A DNA stretch of 64,000 bases from Clostridia bacterium (GCA_035628995.1 DASPIR010000023.1:620001-684000), one strand, 5' to 3'. Shown: positions 38,824 through 47,375, numbered from the stretch's first letter. Notes: generated by a model from the sequence alone, not told the origin. A program made the numbers and translations.

Positions 38824-38930
38824 TAATATCATCCCCTCTCATATTCTTACATCAATATGTATAATTGTAACCAAATAAATTATTATTGTCAAATTATGTC
38901 TAACTATAGGTAATAACGCCTAAAGCATGA

Positions 38931-40202
38931 TTATGCCTTCCATGACTGGTCTTGGCGCTGCTCAAGCACCCTTATTTCCCGGCTTCTTTCATAGTGTCTC
39001 AGCCAGAGCATAAAAAGCCCCGATGCAAATGTAAGTGAAAAGCATAGAATCCACAATTCGAATAATCCAAATGCGGTTATATATTTGCCGAAAAAGAATG
39101 GGCCTAATGCATTTCCTGTACCCATTATCATCGTAATAAGTGCATTGAACCTTCCCCTGTGAGTTATCGGAGAATGGTTGGCAATATACACCCCTGCGTT
39201 TGTGGCTTCCAATACCTCCCCCACCGTAAAAATAAATGCAGACAGCAGGAATAACGGCAATGTGCCTATGAATCCAATCATACCAAAGCCTACAGCATAG
39301 AAGAAGCCTGCAAGAGCCATGTTTATCAGCGGCTTCAGCCTTAAAGTAAGCTTTGTCGCAGGTACTGTAAAGGATATGACCACAAGACCAGTGAAAGACA
39401 TTATAATGCCAAAATACCTCGGTCCCAAGCTGCTCCCAAAGCTTTTTGCAAGCTGAAGAGGTATTGCAAACCCTATGCATGAATAAACCAACTGATTGAT
39501 TAGCCGACCCACACTGAAAAGCATAAGTACAGGCCTTTTCTTAAAGGCATCCCATGCGCTTCCTTCCTCAGCGGCCTCGTCATCCCCTTCAGCTTCCTCC
39601 TGCTCCATATCCTCTGCATTCGGCATTGTCTCTTTAATGAAAAGCAATATTAACACTAAAGATATCAATATGGCAAAAGCGTTTCCGTAAAAAATCCAGT
39701 TTGTATGGTTCCTATATAAAAAACCAGCTATCATAGGACCTATGGAAAAGCCTATATTTGTACCCATGTAAAGCAGTGAGAACGCTTGTCTTCTGTTGTC
39801 CTTGTTCGTAAGATCGGTTAACATAGCCGAACTCACCGGCTGTGCCGCCCCAGCAAACATTCCTGACAATATGAGAAATACAGGAATTAGTATTGAGCTG
39901 CCTAAAAAAGGACATGGAAAAAAGCATAAAGCCGACAGTCCCAAAAATCCCAGAAGCAGCTTCTTCCTCCCTATATGGTCAGTGAGCTTGCCCCCCGTTA
40001 TGGAGCCTACCATTTGAAAAACCGCACTTAGCAAAAAAAACTCGCCGGCAGCTTCTGCGCTGAAACCCAATCTTTCAGTCAGAAAGAATGTAAGAAACGG
40101 ATAGACAAAGTTGCCCATCGCATTTATTATTCTTACGATGAAAAGCACATATATCGACCTTGGAAGTCCTGAATATATGTGCAACCTCTTATTTAACCCC
40201 AC
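38931..40202 (-). CDS. MFS transporter (multidrug/major facilitator, MdtH-like)
   Basis: 423 residues, twelve helices. Motif A GGKLTDHIGRKKLLL follows helix 2, and FGSSLGPRYFGIIMSFTGLV and GRFNALITMIMGTGNALGP lie in the C-terminal half. The central loop is long and acidic (NAEDMEQEEAEGDDEAAEEG, about 195-215). The family exports varied solutes; the substrate is unknown. It starts at GTG 40202 with TTAGGGGGTTGTATC before it. Monocistronic, divergent from the nitronate monooxygenase-like gene across about 190 bases with no visible gene. Confidence 0.85.
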   Translation of the reverse strand: MGLNKRLHIYSGLPRSIYVLFIVRIINAMGNFVYPFLTFFLTERLGFSAEAAGEFFLLSAVFQMVGSITGGKLTDHIGRKKLLLGFLGLSALCFFPCPFLGSSILIPVFLILSGMFAGAAQPVSSAMLTDLTNKDNRRQAFSLLYMGTNIGFSIGPMIAGFLYRNHTNWIFYGNAFAILISLVLILLFIKETMPNAEDMEQEEAEGDDEAAEEGSAWDAFKKRPVLMLFSVGRLINQLVYSCIGFAIPLQLAKSFGSSLGPRYFGIIMSFTGLVVISFTVPATKLTLRLKPLINMALAGFFYAVGFGMIGFIGTLPLFLLSAFIFTVGEVLEATNAGVYIANHSPITHRGRFNALITMIMGTGNALGPFFFGKYITAFGLFELWILCFSLTFASGLFMLWLRHYERSREIRVLEQRQDQSWKA

Positions 40203-40393
40203 GATACAACCCCCTAAGAAATAAAAAACAAATAAAGTCCTAAACTATATTCATATTTATACACCTAATAGAACCATTTAACCACTAAATTAAAAAAACT
40301 TCAATATTCACAAGCATTCAGTTATGATATACTACAGTAAAAGGCAATAATGTACAATATAAGCTAAAGATTATACATAATTGGGAGGTTTTT

Positions 40394-41494
40394 ATGAACA
40401 TCAATGGACTAAGGGAATTAAAAATAGGTGATCTGACGGCTAGACTGCCTATTATACAGGGGGGCATGGGAGTTGGAATATCACTGTCCGGTCTTGCAGC
40501 AGCGGTAGCAAACGAAGGCGGTGTTGGCGTAATAGCAGCAGCTGGAATCGGTATGTTAGACTACGATTTCTCCACTAAATTTCTGGAAGCAAATCTTGAA
40601 AGGTTGAAAAGTGAAATAAGAAAAGCACGAGAGAAAACCAAAGGCATCATCGGTGTTAATATAATGGTTGCTTTGACTAACTATGCAGAGTTTGTAAAGG
40701 CCTCTATTGAAGAAGGCATAGATATAATTTTTTCTGGTGCAGGTCTTCCTCTCAATCTTCCGCAGTATCTGGAGGGAAAGTATGAAACCAAGCTGGTTCC
40801 TATTGTATCTTCAGCACGCGCAGCCAGTGTTATCTGCAAAAAATGGCTGGATAAGTACAACTATCTTCCAGACGCTATAGTTGTGGAAGGTCCTAAGGCC
40901 GGTGGACACTTGGGCTTCAAAGAAGATCAAATATACAATCCCGAATACTCACTGGAAAAAATTATTCCCGAAGTTATAAACGAAGTAAAACCCTATGAGG
41001 ACAAAGTCGGCAGACCGATTCCTGTAATAGCCGGCGGCGGCATATATTCCGGTGAGGATATTTATAAGTTTATGAAGCTTGGTGCTTCCGGAGTTCAAAT
41101 GGCAACACGTTTTGTTACAACAGAAGAGTGCGATGCCTCTATAGATTTCAAGAACACTTACATCAACTCCAAAAAAGGAGATGTGACTATTATAAAGAGT
41201 CCTGTAGGCATGCCGGGTAGGGCTATCAGAAATGAGTTCACCGATGATATCTCCATGGGTGCGAAAAAACCATTCAAATGCCCATACCATTGCATAGTCA
41301 CATGTGATTATAAGAATAGCCCCTATTGCATAGCTATGGCATTGACAAATGCACAAAAAGGCGACCTTGAAAATGGCTTTGCCTTTGCAGGAGAAAATGC
41401 TTACAGATCGGATAAAATCGTTTCTGTGAAAGAGCTTATGAACACACTTCAAAAAGAATATGCTGATGCTGCAGATAATGAAAAGTCGCTTTAA
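40394..41494 (+). CDS. Nitronate monooxygenase / 2-nitropropane dioxygenase family flavoprotein
   Basis: 366 residues of the FMN-binding TIM-barrel NPD family: LPIIQGGMGVGISLSGLAAA, GGVGVIAAAGIG, GVNIMVALTNY, catalytic-type His in GPKAGGHLGF, VIAGGGIYSGEDI, GVQMATRFVTTEEC. Known members oxidise nitronates or, as FabK, reduce enoyl-ACP. An insert after residue 290 (KKPFKCPYHCIVTCDYKNSP) adds cysteines typical of the clostridial long form. No fab genes are near, so a nitronate- or quinone-type flavoenzyme is likelier than FabK. TGGGAGGTTTTT precedes ATG. Confidence 0.88.
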   Translation: MNINGLRELKIGDLTARLPIIQGGMGVGISLSGLAAAVANEGGVGVIAAAGIGMLDYDFSTKFLEANLERLKSEIRKAREKTKGIIGVNIMVALTNYAEFVKASIEEGIDIIFSGAGLPLNLPQYLEGKYETKLVPIVSSARAASVICKKWLDKYNYLPDAIVVEGPKAGGHLGFKEDQIYNPEYSLEKIIPEVINEVKPYEDKVGRPIPVIAGGGIYSGEDIYKFMKLGASGVQMATRFVTTEECDASIDFKNTYINSKKGDVTIIKSPVGMPGRAIRNEFTDDISMGAKKPFKCPYHCIVTCDYKNSPYCIAMALTNAQKGDLENGFAFAGENAYRSDKIVSVKELMNTLQKEYADAADNEKSL

Positions 41495-41507
41495 GGCGAC
41501 TTTTTTT
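41483..41507 (+). terminator. Terminator of the nitronate monooxygenase gene
   Basis: AAGTCGC (41483-41489) and GCGACTT (41496-41502) surround the stop codon and are followed by TTTTTTT. Confidence 0.88.
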
Positions 41508-41508
41508 A

Positions 41509-41934
41509 TTAATGTATGAAACCGCTCAATTTTCCTACATGGCTGCGGTCTTCCTCCAACAAACCCTTTATCAGCTTCATGCTTTCCGCATCCAAGTCCC
41601 CCTTCACTACCTCCTCAGCCATCTGAATTCCTCTGTATTCTCCATTTCCAGCATCCTTTAGAATAAACTTCGTATCATCACTGTTTCTTTTCACTAAATT
41701 CTTCATGTCAGCCATTGTTCCCATCAAGCCAGCACCTTTTACTGGGGTACCTCCGAGACTGCGTATCCTATCGGACACCTTAGAAGCGTGCTGCTTATGA
41801 TCCCTTTGAATTTTCTGCAGCTCCAGCCTCATAGCAGGATCTTTAATTCTATGTATGAAGCTATCATATGCTTTTATTGCCATATACTCACCTTTTAAAT
41901 ATGCATTCAATTCATTTATGACTTTCTTATCCAT
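41509..41934 (-). CDS. DUF2383 ferritin-like protein
   Basis: 141 residues, four helices, with carboxylate/His pairs of a ferritin-like diiron bundle: LKGEYMAIKAYDSFIH (E and Y/H), LELQKIQRDHKQHASKV (E-x-D-H-x-x-H), GIQMAEEVVKGDL, GLLEEDRSHVGKLSGFI. Similar DUF2383 proteins (PA2169 family) occur in spore formers and in stress operons; activity is unproven. Cytoplasmic. The start follows ATAGAGGAGCGTAGGAG. It is convergent with the previous gene. Oxidative-stress or metal role inferred from fold. Confidence 0.8.
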   Translation of the reverse strand: MDKKVINELNAYLKGEYMAIKAYDSFIHRIKDPAMRLELQKIQRDHKQHASKVSDRIRSLGGTPVKGAGLMGTMADMKNLVKRNSDDTKFILKDAGNGEYRGIQMAEEVVKGDLDAESMKLIKGLLEEDRSHVGKLSGFIH

Positions 41935-42042
41935 CTCCTACGCTCCTCTATCATTACTTTAAATTAGATTTCCCTGCCCATAAGTATTTATCCGAATAGA
42001 TAACATTCAACAATATTCAGCAGAATTAATAAGGGAATAATC

Positions 42043-42071
42043 TTTACATCAGAATATTGTTATGTTAAAAT
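42043..42071 (+). promoter_or_regulatory. SigA-type promoter of the FMN riboswitch/ribU unit
   Basis: TTTACA (42043-42048), 17 bases, TAAAAT (42066-42071). The predicted start, about 42078, lies just upstream of helix P1 of the riboswitch at 42092. Confidence 0.65.
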
Positions 42072-42091
42072 TATCTCATAAACTGAATATA

Positions 42092-42265
42092 ATCTTCAGG
42101 GCAGGGTGAAATTCCCGATCGGCGGTAACGCAGTCATTGAACTGTTAGCCCGCGAGCGAAAGCAGACCCGGTTAGATTCCGGGGCCGACAGTAAAGTCTG
42201 GATAGAAGAAGATGCATTTTTTGAGCAAGTTGACATTCCCTGAGATTATTCTTCAGGGAATTTTT
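42092..42265 (+). promoter_or_regulatory. FMN riboswitch (RFN element) with terminator
   Basis: The aptamer runs from ATCTTC (42092) to GAAGAT (42213), which close P1. It carries AGGGCAGGGTGAAATTCCCG, ATCGGCGGTAA, AGCCCGCGAGC and GATTCCGGGGCCGACAGTAA, all hallmarks of RFN. ATTCCCTGA (42235-42243) and TCAGGGAAT (42253-42261) plus TTTTTAT form the OFF-state terminator just before ribU. FMN binding is expected to stop transcription of the riboflavin transporter gene. Confidence 0.96.
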
Positions 42266-42286
42266 ATATTTTCGGAGGGTTTTATA

Positions 42287-42850
42287 ATGAATAATAACAC
42301 AAACAAACTGGTTAGAATCGCTATGCTTTCAGCACTTTCTATTGTGCTGGTAATGCTGGTCAAGTTCCCCATCATTCCATCAGCACCATTCCTGGAGTAT
42401 GAGCCAGGAGATGTACCGATGCTGATAGCAGCCTTTATGTATGGTCCCTTGGCAGGTCTCGCTATGACTGTTATTGTATCAACCATACAAGCCTTTACTG
42501 TAAGTGCTGCAGCAGGCTGGGTTGGATTGGTGATGCACGTGATAGCTACTGGCACCTTTGTTGTCGTATCCGGTGCCATCTACAGAAGATTCCACACAAT
42601 CAAGGGAGCCTTTGCAGCTTTGGCAGCAGGTTCAATTTGCATGACACTTGTAATGATACCCTGCAACCTGTTTTTCACAGTAAAATTTTACGGGGTTCCA
42701 TATGATGCAGTAGTAGCAATGCTTCCGACTGCAATCCTGCCATTTAACCTGATTAAATCCTTGGCTAACTCAATAATAGTAATATTGGTTTACAAGCCAT
42801 TGAGCAGATTCTTCAAAGGTGCAGACAGAGCACAAAAGAACGCAGCTTAG
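42287..42850 (+). CDS. ribU: Riboflavin ECF transporter substrate-binding subunit RibU
   Basis: 187 residues, six helices. The N-terminal NKLVRIAMLSALSIVLVMLV region, LEYEPGDVPMLIAAFMYGPL and IVSTIQAFTVSA are typical of RibU S-components. It binds riboflavin in the membrane and works with a shared EcfA/A'/T energy module encoded elsewhere. The FMN riboswitch directly upstream confirms the vitamin. ATG 42287 follows TTCGGAGGGTTTTATA; an in-frame extension upstream would be inside the terminator hairpin. A terminator follows 12 bases after the stop. Confidence 0.94.
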   Translation: MNNNTNKLVRIAMLSALSIVLVMLVKFPIIPSAPFLEYEPGDVPMLIAAFMYGPLAGLAMTVIVSTIQAFTVSAAAGWVGLVMHVIATGTFVVVSGAIYRRFHTIKGAFAALAAGSICMTLVMIPCNLFFTVKFYGVPYDAVVAMLPTAILPFNLIKSLANSIIVILVYKPLSRFFKGADRAQKNAA

Positions 42851-42861
42851 CACTCAAATGC

Positions 42862-42903
42862 AAAAGAGGCTGGTGGGTTCCCCCATTAGTCTCTTATTTT
42901 TTT
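42862..42903 (+). terminator. Terminator of ribU
   Basis: AAGAGGCTGGTGGG (42864-42877) pairs, with G-U pairs, to CCCATTAGTCTCTT (42882-42895), followed by ATTTTTTT. Confidence 0.8.
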
Positions 42904-43091
42904 ACATATTTTAGAAAAATCCTGTGCATATATAATAATTGAGTGACTAAAAAATCAAGGGATTAACGATAGTTATTATCGTAAAGTCTTCCAATAACTA
43001 ATTAAACGGCGTGACTGGCACTAATTCTCAGCAAAATTAACAATGAATATTATTATCTGCTTTTAACCCAATATTTGCGCGTTTTTACAGA

Positions 43092-43120
43092 TTGACAATC
43101 ATATAACAATTTTGTATTAT
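43092..43120 (+). promoter_or_regulatory. SigA-type promoter of the FMN-binding lipoprotein gene
   Basis: Consensus TTGACA (43092-43097), 17 bases, TATTAT (43115-43120). The gene starts 36 bases on. This near-ideal promoter indicates strong expression independent of ribU. Confidence 0.75.
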
Positions 43121-43156
43121 AATAGATGAATAAATGAAAATATGGGGGAATTATCT

Positions 43157-43654
43157 ATGAAATCACAAAAACTAATTACATTGGCTCTTGCTGTTGTTCT
43201 TGTTCTGAGCCTTGCAGCATGCAGCCCAAGCGCACCTGCAGCAGTTGAACCAACTCCTGCACCAACCGTAGAACCTACAGCAGCACCTACTCCTGCAGCA
43301 GAACCTGCTCCTGCAGCAAACGGCCTTAAGGATGGATCATACAATGCTGCACAAGACAAATATGATGATTACGGCTGGAAGGGACAGATAACAATTGAAG
43401 TAAAGGATGGCAAAATCGGCACTGTTGATTTTGACTATGTAAACAAAGAAAATAAGTTGAAATCAGAGGATCAGGGCTACATAAAAGCAATGGAAGATAA
43501 GACAAAGGTAAACCTCGCAAAGGCTATGGTAGAGCTTGAAAGCTCACTCCTTAGCAAACAGGATGCAGCAGCTGTAGATACAGTAACTAGTGCCACAGCT
43601 ACAAGCAATGACTTCAAAACCTTAGCAGCTAAAGCACTTGAGAGTGCAAAATAG
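43157..43654 (+). CDS. FMN-binding-domain lipoprotein (PplA-like)
   Basis: 165 residues. A lipoprotein signal (LVLSLAAC, C22) is followed by a Pro/Ala/Glu/Thr-rich spacer (25-55). A single FMN-binding domain follows: GLKDGSYNAAQDKYDDYGWK, ITIEVKDGKIGTVDFDY. The covalent flavinylation site DTVTSATATS has T147 as the likely FMN-carrying residue. Such lipoproteins (for example Listeria PplA) carry FMN attached by ApbE/FmnB and pass electrons outside the cell. The riboflavin transporter gene 300 bases upstream fits that need for flavin. ApbE, EetA/B and Ndh2 are not in this window. ATG follows TATGGGGGAATTATCT. Strong own promoter. Confidence 0.88.
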   Translation: MKSQKLITLALAVVLVLSLAACSPSAPAAVEPTPAPTVEPTAAPTPAAEPAPAANGLKDGSYNAAQDKYDDYGWKGQITIEVKDGKIGTVDFDYVNKENKLKSEDQGYIKAMEDKTKVNLAKAMVELESSLLSKQDAAAVDTVTSATATSNDFKTLAAKALESAK

Positions 43655-43674
43655 AACATTATAAATCCGAAAAT

Positions 43675-43711
43675 AAGCGGGGTACTGAGAAATTCTCAGT
43701 ACCCCGCTTTT
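43675..43711. terminator. Strong bidirectional terminator
   Basis: AAGCGGGGTACTGAG (43675-43689) pairs perfectly with CTCAGTACCCCGCTT (43695-43709), 15 bp. It lies between the FMN lipoprotein gene and the convergent GMC oxidoreductase gene. Confidence 0.9.
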
Positions 43712-43718
43712 GCCTATC

Positions 43719-44996
43719 TTACACATATCGCTCCATTATAATTTTACTGACTCTCTTAGCCATAGCCATTATAGTAAGTATAGGCGGATTTCCCAAAGAC
43801 TCGGGGAACAGCGTTGCATCGGCAATATACAGATTTTCAGGAAGCTTAGGATTGTGAAAGGTTTCCGCTTCCTGTCCTGTGAGCGGCAGCATACCACCGG
43901 GATGTCCGGCATTTATCGTTCCAAGGAAAATATTGTCCTTTCTTATACCATACCTGCCAAGTATCTCCCTGCAGATCTCTACTCCCTCCTGCAGTCTTTC
44001 TTTATCAATATCTGTAAGTGTTTTTTTGATATTTTTATTATCAATGCTTCCGATACTTGAATCTGCCAGCTTAATCATTAGTGTCAGCGTATCCGAAGCA
44101 GGATATCGCCAGCTTTTATTAAAGAAAAAGCTTAGATAATCAAAATACGGGGATAAGATATAATGCTCCCTCTGCACGGCAAAGGGCATGGAAAGCTCTT
44201 TATTCTGAAGGCTTCCCTTCTGCTCGGCAGCTACGCAGAGGACCGGATCAACAAACAGTCTGCTTTCACATTCAATACCAGAATTCTGAAGGATTACAGG
44301 GGTTGAAAAGCCGCCTGCCGCAAGTATGACAATATCAGCCGGATAGAAGTCCTTCTGCACCTGTACTCCCTTGACGAAACCCTTCTCTGCAACAACCTTT
44401 GTAACCTTGCAGCCTGTAACAAGTTTCGCTCCCGAATCCTGTGCAGCCGTAAGCATTCGGCGGCTGTCCCATTTCACACCGTACTGACAGCCAAGGACGC
44501 ATCTTCCGCAGCTGGTGCAGGTACTATAATCTCCAAGTTTCGGTATAGGTTGGGGGTTCAGTTCCATTTCCCTGCATATCTCAAACAATCTCTTTGTGGT
44601 ATCCCGCCATTTGTTTTGATGATTCTTTGTAATGGGAATCTCCTTATAAAGCTCCTCGAATTCATCGTCCAAATCAATTCCAAGCGCCTTTAGCCCTTTG
44701 TCCATACGAAGCGCATTTCCCGCAGAAAGCGTAGTAGTTCCACCCAAACCGCTCCCTCTGACCATAACCATCCTATCTTCGGTTTTATGCACTCTCATTG
44801 ATGGAAACAGCAGCTGTATTTCCCTTTCATCAAAAAACAGTCCTGTTTTTTTCAGCTTTTCCAGGACAGACAAATTAGAGGAAAAAGGCTTGAACTCTCT
44901 GCCTGCCTCCAGGACGGTCACTTGAAATTTCCCCTGCAGCTTCTTGGCGGCGGCTGCTCCGCCTGCACCACTGCCAACCACTATCACTCTTTTCAT
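43719..44996 (-). CDS. GMC-type FAD oxidoreductase with a 4Fe-4S-like cysteine cluster
   Basis: 425 residues. The FAD-binding VVGSGAGGAAAAKKL lies at 7-21, the GMC motif RGSGLGGTTTLSAGNALR at about 80-97, and DIVILAAGGFSTPVILQNSG mid-protein. The C-terminal catalytic region is GTINAGHPGGMLPL and GNPPILTIMA. C160, C163, C166, C170 (CTSCGRCVLGC) look like an inserted iron-sulfur or ferredoxin-contact cluster, unusual for classical GMC enzymes but found in anaerobes. It would oxidise or reduce an alcohol-like substrate with electrons routed to an iron-sulfur carrier. Last of four overlapping genes (ATGA overlap with the preceding gene). Substrate unknown. Confidence 0.82.
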   Translation of the reverse strand: MKRVIVVGSGAGGAAAAKKLQGKFQVTVLEAGREFKPFSSNLSVLEKLKKTGLFFDEREIQLLFPSMRVHKTEDRMVMVRGSGLGGTTTLSAGNALRMDKGLKALGIDLDDEFEELYKEIPITKNHQNKWRDTTKRLFEICREMELNPQPIPKLGDYSTCTSCGRCVLGCQYGVKWDSRRMLTAAQDSGAKLVTGCKVTKVVAEKGFVKGVQVQKDFYPADIVILAAGGFSTPVILQNSGIECESRLFVDPVLCVAAEQKGSLQNKELSMPFAVQREHYILSPYFDYLSFFFNKSWRYPASDTLTLMIKLADSSIGSIDNKNIKKTLTDIDKERLQEGVEICREILGRYGIRKDNIFLGTINAGHPGGMLPLTGQEAETFHNPKLPENLYIADATLFPESLGNPPILTIMAMAKRVSKIIMERYV

Positions 44997-45535
44997 TTCA
45001 AAGCCCTCCCGCTTAAATATCCTTTACAGCAGCTGCCGCCTTCAGTGATTCTTTCATAAAAACACAGCCTGCCTCCTGAAAGTCCTGCTGCCAGTCCTTC
45101 ATCCAGTGAAGAAATAAGGTTGCAAACTCCTTCGGAATAATATTTACTGAAATAGCACTGTTTGATTATAATTTCACCCTGCCTATCACATTGAAAATCT
45201 ATTCCGATGAGCTTATAAATAACCTTAAGTGCCGTAATAGCTTCTTCCCAGGTTGCTATATGAAGGCTTTTTCTCAGGTTCTGTCCAAAAATATAAGAAT
45301 TTTGATACAACCGGTTTTTTACTTCTTCAATTGGACCTCTGCTCTGCAAATAGCTCTCAGCCTGCTCCTTTGTAAATAAAGCATACTTTAACAAGCACTC
45401 CTCAAAAGAAAGCCCCGTGATCTCCGACGGCTCACTTTGGAAGGCATAACCCGTCAAGCAGAACAGTTCATTCAGCTTTTTCCTCTTAATAAATCCCGGT
45501 ATGTAGAGCTGCATTATTTTCAGGAGCATAATCAT
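44993..45535 (-). CDS. Hypothetical protein of the radical SAM/GMC operon, 180 aa
   Basis: A soluble protein with helices up front (LFCLTGYAFQSEPSEITGLS, ATWEEAITALKVIYKLIG). The Cys-rich end has IIIKQCYFSKYYSEGVCNLI, LDEGLAAGLSGGRLCFYERI and TEGGSCCKGYL. The spacing of cysteines in strands (C...C...C...CC) recalls ligand- or metal-binding domains such as V4R or ATC-hydrolase-like proteins, but I do not claim either. It shares ATGA overlaps with both neighbours (4 bases each), so it is made in step with the membrane protein and the GMC enzyme and probably acts on the same substrate. Confidence 0.6.
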   Translation of the reverse strand: MIMLLKIMQLYIPGFIKRKKLNELFCLTGYAFQSEPSEITGLSFEECLLKYALFTKEQAESYLQSRGPIEEVKNRLYQNSYIFGQNLRKSLHIATWEEAITALKVIYKLIGIDFQCDRQGEIIIKQCYFSKYYSEGVCNLISSLDEGLAAGLSGGRLCFYERITEGGSCCKGYLSGRALK

Positions 45536-45933
45536 ACTCCTGCTTTCTTCATCTTCATGAGGTATAATGCTGCAATACCTATAAAACCGTCAACAATAAA
45601 GTTGGCGAAATATATCAAGTAATGCTGGTGAATTACGAATAGATAAATAGAAATAATTGAAGATGCCAGTTTGGCTTGAGCCAATAAAAACGGATAAATA
45701 TTATTCTCAGGATAGCGGTACATCAGGCATGCAATCAAAGTCACAAGGTACATATATGCAGAAGCCAGCGTCAAATAAAAGCCGGTGCCTTGTACTGGTG
45801 ATTGGGGCAATCCGAAATAACTCGAAATACTGTTAAAAAAAATCAGGGCTGAATCTGGAAAAAATAGAAAGATCACGCCCACAACGGCAAATATCGCTGC
45901 TGCTGTAAGACTGAACAGTTTATACAATCTCAT
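45532..45933 (-). CDS. Four-helix membrane protein of the radical SAM/GMC operon
   Basis: 133 residues. Hydrophobic segments lie at about 7-28, 50-72, 82-103 and 107-126 (LFSLTAAAIFAVVGVIFLFF; GFYLTLASAYMYLVTLIACL; FVIHQHYLIYFANFIVDGFI). His-rich VIHQHYLIYF sits near the membrane surface. No family is recognised; the layout is DoxX-like in size only. It starts 18 bases after the radical SAM stop with GGAGGTGTAAGT and overlaps the next gene by four bases. It could hold a quinone, lipid or terpenoid substrate for the operon's enzymes; this is speculation from topology. Confidence 0.6.
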   Translation of the reverse strand: MRLYKLFSLTAAAIFAVVGVIFLFFPDSALIFFNSISSYFGLPQSPVQGTGFYLTLASAYMYLVTLIACLMYRYPENNIYPFLLAQAKLASSIISIYLFVIHQHYLIYFANFIVDGFIGIAALYLMKMKKAGV

Positions 45934-45951
45934 ACTTACACCTCCATACTT

Positions 45952-47145
45952 TCATCGCTTATATAACATTCGTGAAAACTCGGACAGCGGGCTAAACTGG
46001 ACTTCCTTCATCATTTCCATGGTATCTTCTTTACTGATGGGAGACTGTCCCTTATAATATTTTTTCAGCAATTCATAGTTTTTGTTAATAAAACAGCAGC
46101 TTTCCGACGGAAAATGCTCTTTCATCTCTGAAAAAACGGCTTGCACCGACTTATCCCGTACATTTCCAAAGGTCATGGGCGTAAATACACAGGGGCTGAC
46201 CTCTCCAAATGCATCTATATAGACCATTTTATTGCCTGCATTACAGCCGAAGTGCTCTCCTCCCTCAAAATGTCCAAGATAATTTACCGTAATTTTTCCC
46301 TCTTTATTGTATTTATCCTGCAAGCGTACAAGGCTCAGCCTTTCCTCTTCGGTAATGACTGAAGCCTCGTTCCAGAAGGCCTCTACCGTTGGCTTGGTTT
46401 CACTCAGCCAGGCTTCATGGATATCAAGGCTTATCAGGAAATTTAGAAATTCCTGTACCTGATTTCCCTGGAGCATCTTCCTGGATATGACTGCTGATAC
46501 ACTTACATGAACTCCTACGTTTTTAAATATTTCTATCGCTCTGAGCGCTGTCCGGAAGGCCCCTTTTGATCCCCTGATCCGGTCATGTTCTTCTTCTTCC
46601 CAATGGTCCAGGCTGATTGATACATACAAAAGACCTGCTTCCTTAAGCTCCGCTGCCAGTTGCTCCGTAAGATTGGTACCTGTGGTAAACAGCTTTATTG
46701 CGCAATCATCCCCGACACTTTTTACAATCTCAACAATATCTTTGTTCAAAAGTGGCTCCCCACCGGTGAAGCCCAGCCAGAAAACGCCCATTTTCTTCAG
46801 CTCCTGTATGAGCTGCTTGATTTCAGCCGTATTTAGAAGCTCCCCGCTTCTATTCTTATTGTAACAATATCGGCAATTCTGGGGGCAGACATTGGTCAAG
46901 CAAATTTGAGCGTGGGAGGGTCCCGACCTCTTTGCCAGCAGCTGCTCATTTATGAAGCGGGTAAAGGCTTTGCTGTTCACCGAAGGCAGATGCGAATGAA
47001 TTATGAGCTGCCCGCCTACATTCAACAAATTGAACTTCCCCATATACTTAGTCAGGAACCAATTGATTGAAGGCTTTACCCTTATGATCTGAATATTTGA
47101 CAATAGTGTTTTAACCAAGATAATTTTATTTTTAAATCCAGCCAT
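45952..47145 (-). CDS. Radical SAM protein with SPASM-like C-terminal cysteines
   Basis: 397 residues. N-terminal 75 residues resemble a membrane-associated or recruitment segment (KPSINWFLTKYMGKFNLLNV). The radical SAM site is C87-x3-C91-x2-C94 (TNVCPQNCRYCYN), followed by GFTGGEPLLNKDIVEIV, TTGTNLT and SISLDHW. The C-terminal GCNAGNKMVYIDAFGEVSPC and SESCCFIN give SPASM/Twitch-like auxiliary cluster ligands. Such enzymes include NirJ/AhbD-type heme enzymes, HpnH-like lipid enzymes and RiPP maturases such as mycofactocin MftC. ATG 47145 follows TGTGAGGTTTAGAAAC. First gene of the four-gene operon. No precursor peptide is visible upstream. Substrate unknown. Confidence 0.85.
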   Translation of the reverse strand: MAGFKNKIILVKTLLSNIQIIRVKPSINWFLTKYMGKFNLLNVGGQLIIHSHLPSVNSKAFTRFINEQLLAKRSGPSHAQICLTNVCPQNCRYCYNKNRSGELLNTAEIKQLIQELKKMGVFWLGFTGGEPLLNKDIVEIVKSVGDDCAIKLFTTGTNLTEQLAAELKEAGLLYVSISLDHWEEEEHDRIRGSKGAFRTALRAIEIFKNVGVHVSVSAVISRKMLQGNQVQEFLNFLISLDIHEAWLSETKPTVEAFWNEASVITEEERLSLVRLQDKYNKEGKITVNYLGHFEGGEHFGCNAGNKMVYIDAFGEVSPCVFTPMTFGNVRDKSVQAVFSEMKEHFPSESCCFINKNYELLKKYYKGQSPISKEDTMEMMKEVQFSPLSEFSRMLYKR

Positions 47146-47314
47146 GTTTCTAAACCTCACAAATTAAATATTTAACATTATACTCCAATTATACGAAATT
47201 AATTTTTCAATGTCTGAAATTTTTAATGTCAGCTTCATATTCTTTAAACCCTTATAAAAATTATTAAATAAATTGAAAACCTTAAGGCAAATTATTGGAC
47301 GCTCTTACATGGAT

Positions 47315-47338
47315 AAAACAAAAACCCCCAAGTGGGGG
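47315..47338 (-). terminator. Terminator of the flavodoxin gene
   Basis: CCCCC (47325-47329) and GGGGG (47334-47338) form a GC-only stem followed on the minus strand by TTTTTGTTTTATCC. The 47146-47314 spacer before it shows no gene. Confidence 0.75.
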
Positions 47339-47375
47339 CGATGAAACACGAAAACCGATGATATGCTTTTCTATC

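Noticed and set aside
40394-41494. FabK enoyl-ACP reductase
   Set aside because: No fatty acid synthesis genes adjoin and the Cys-rich insert is not typical of FabK.
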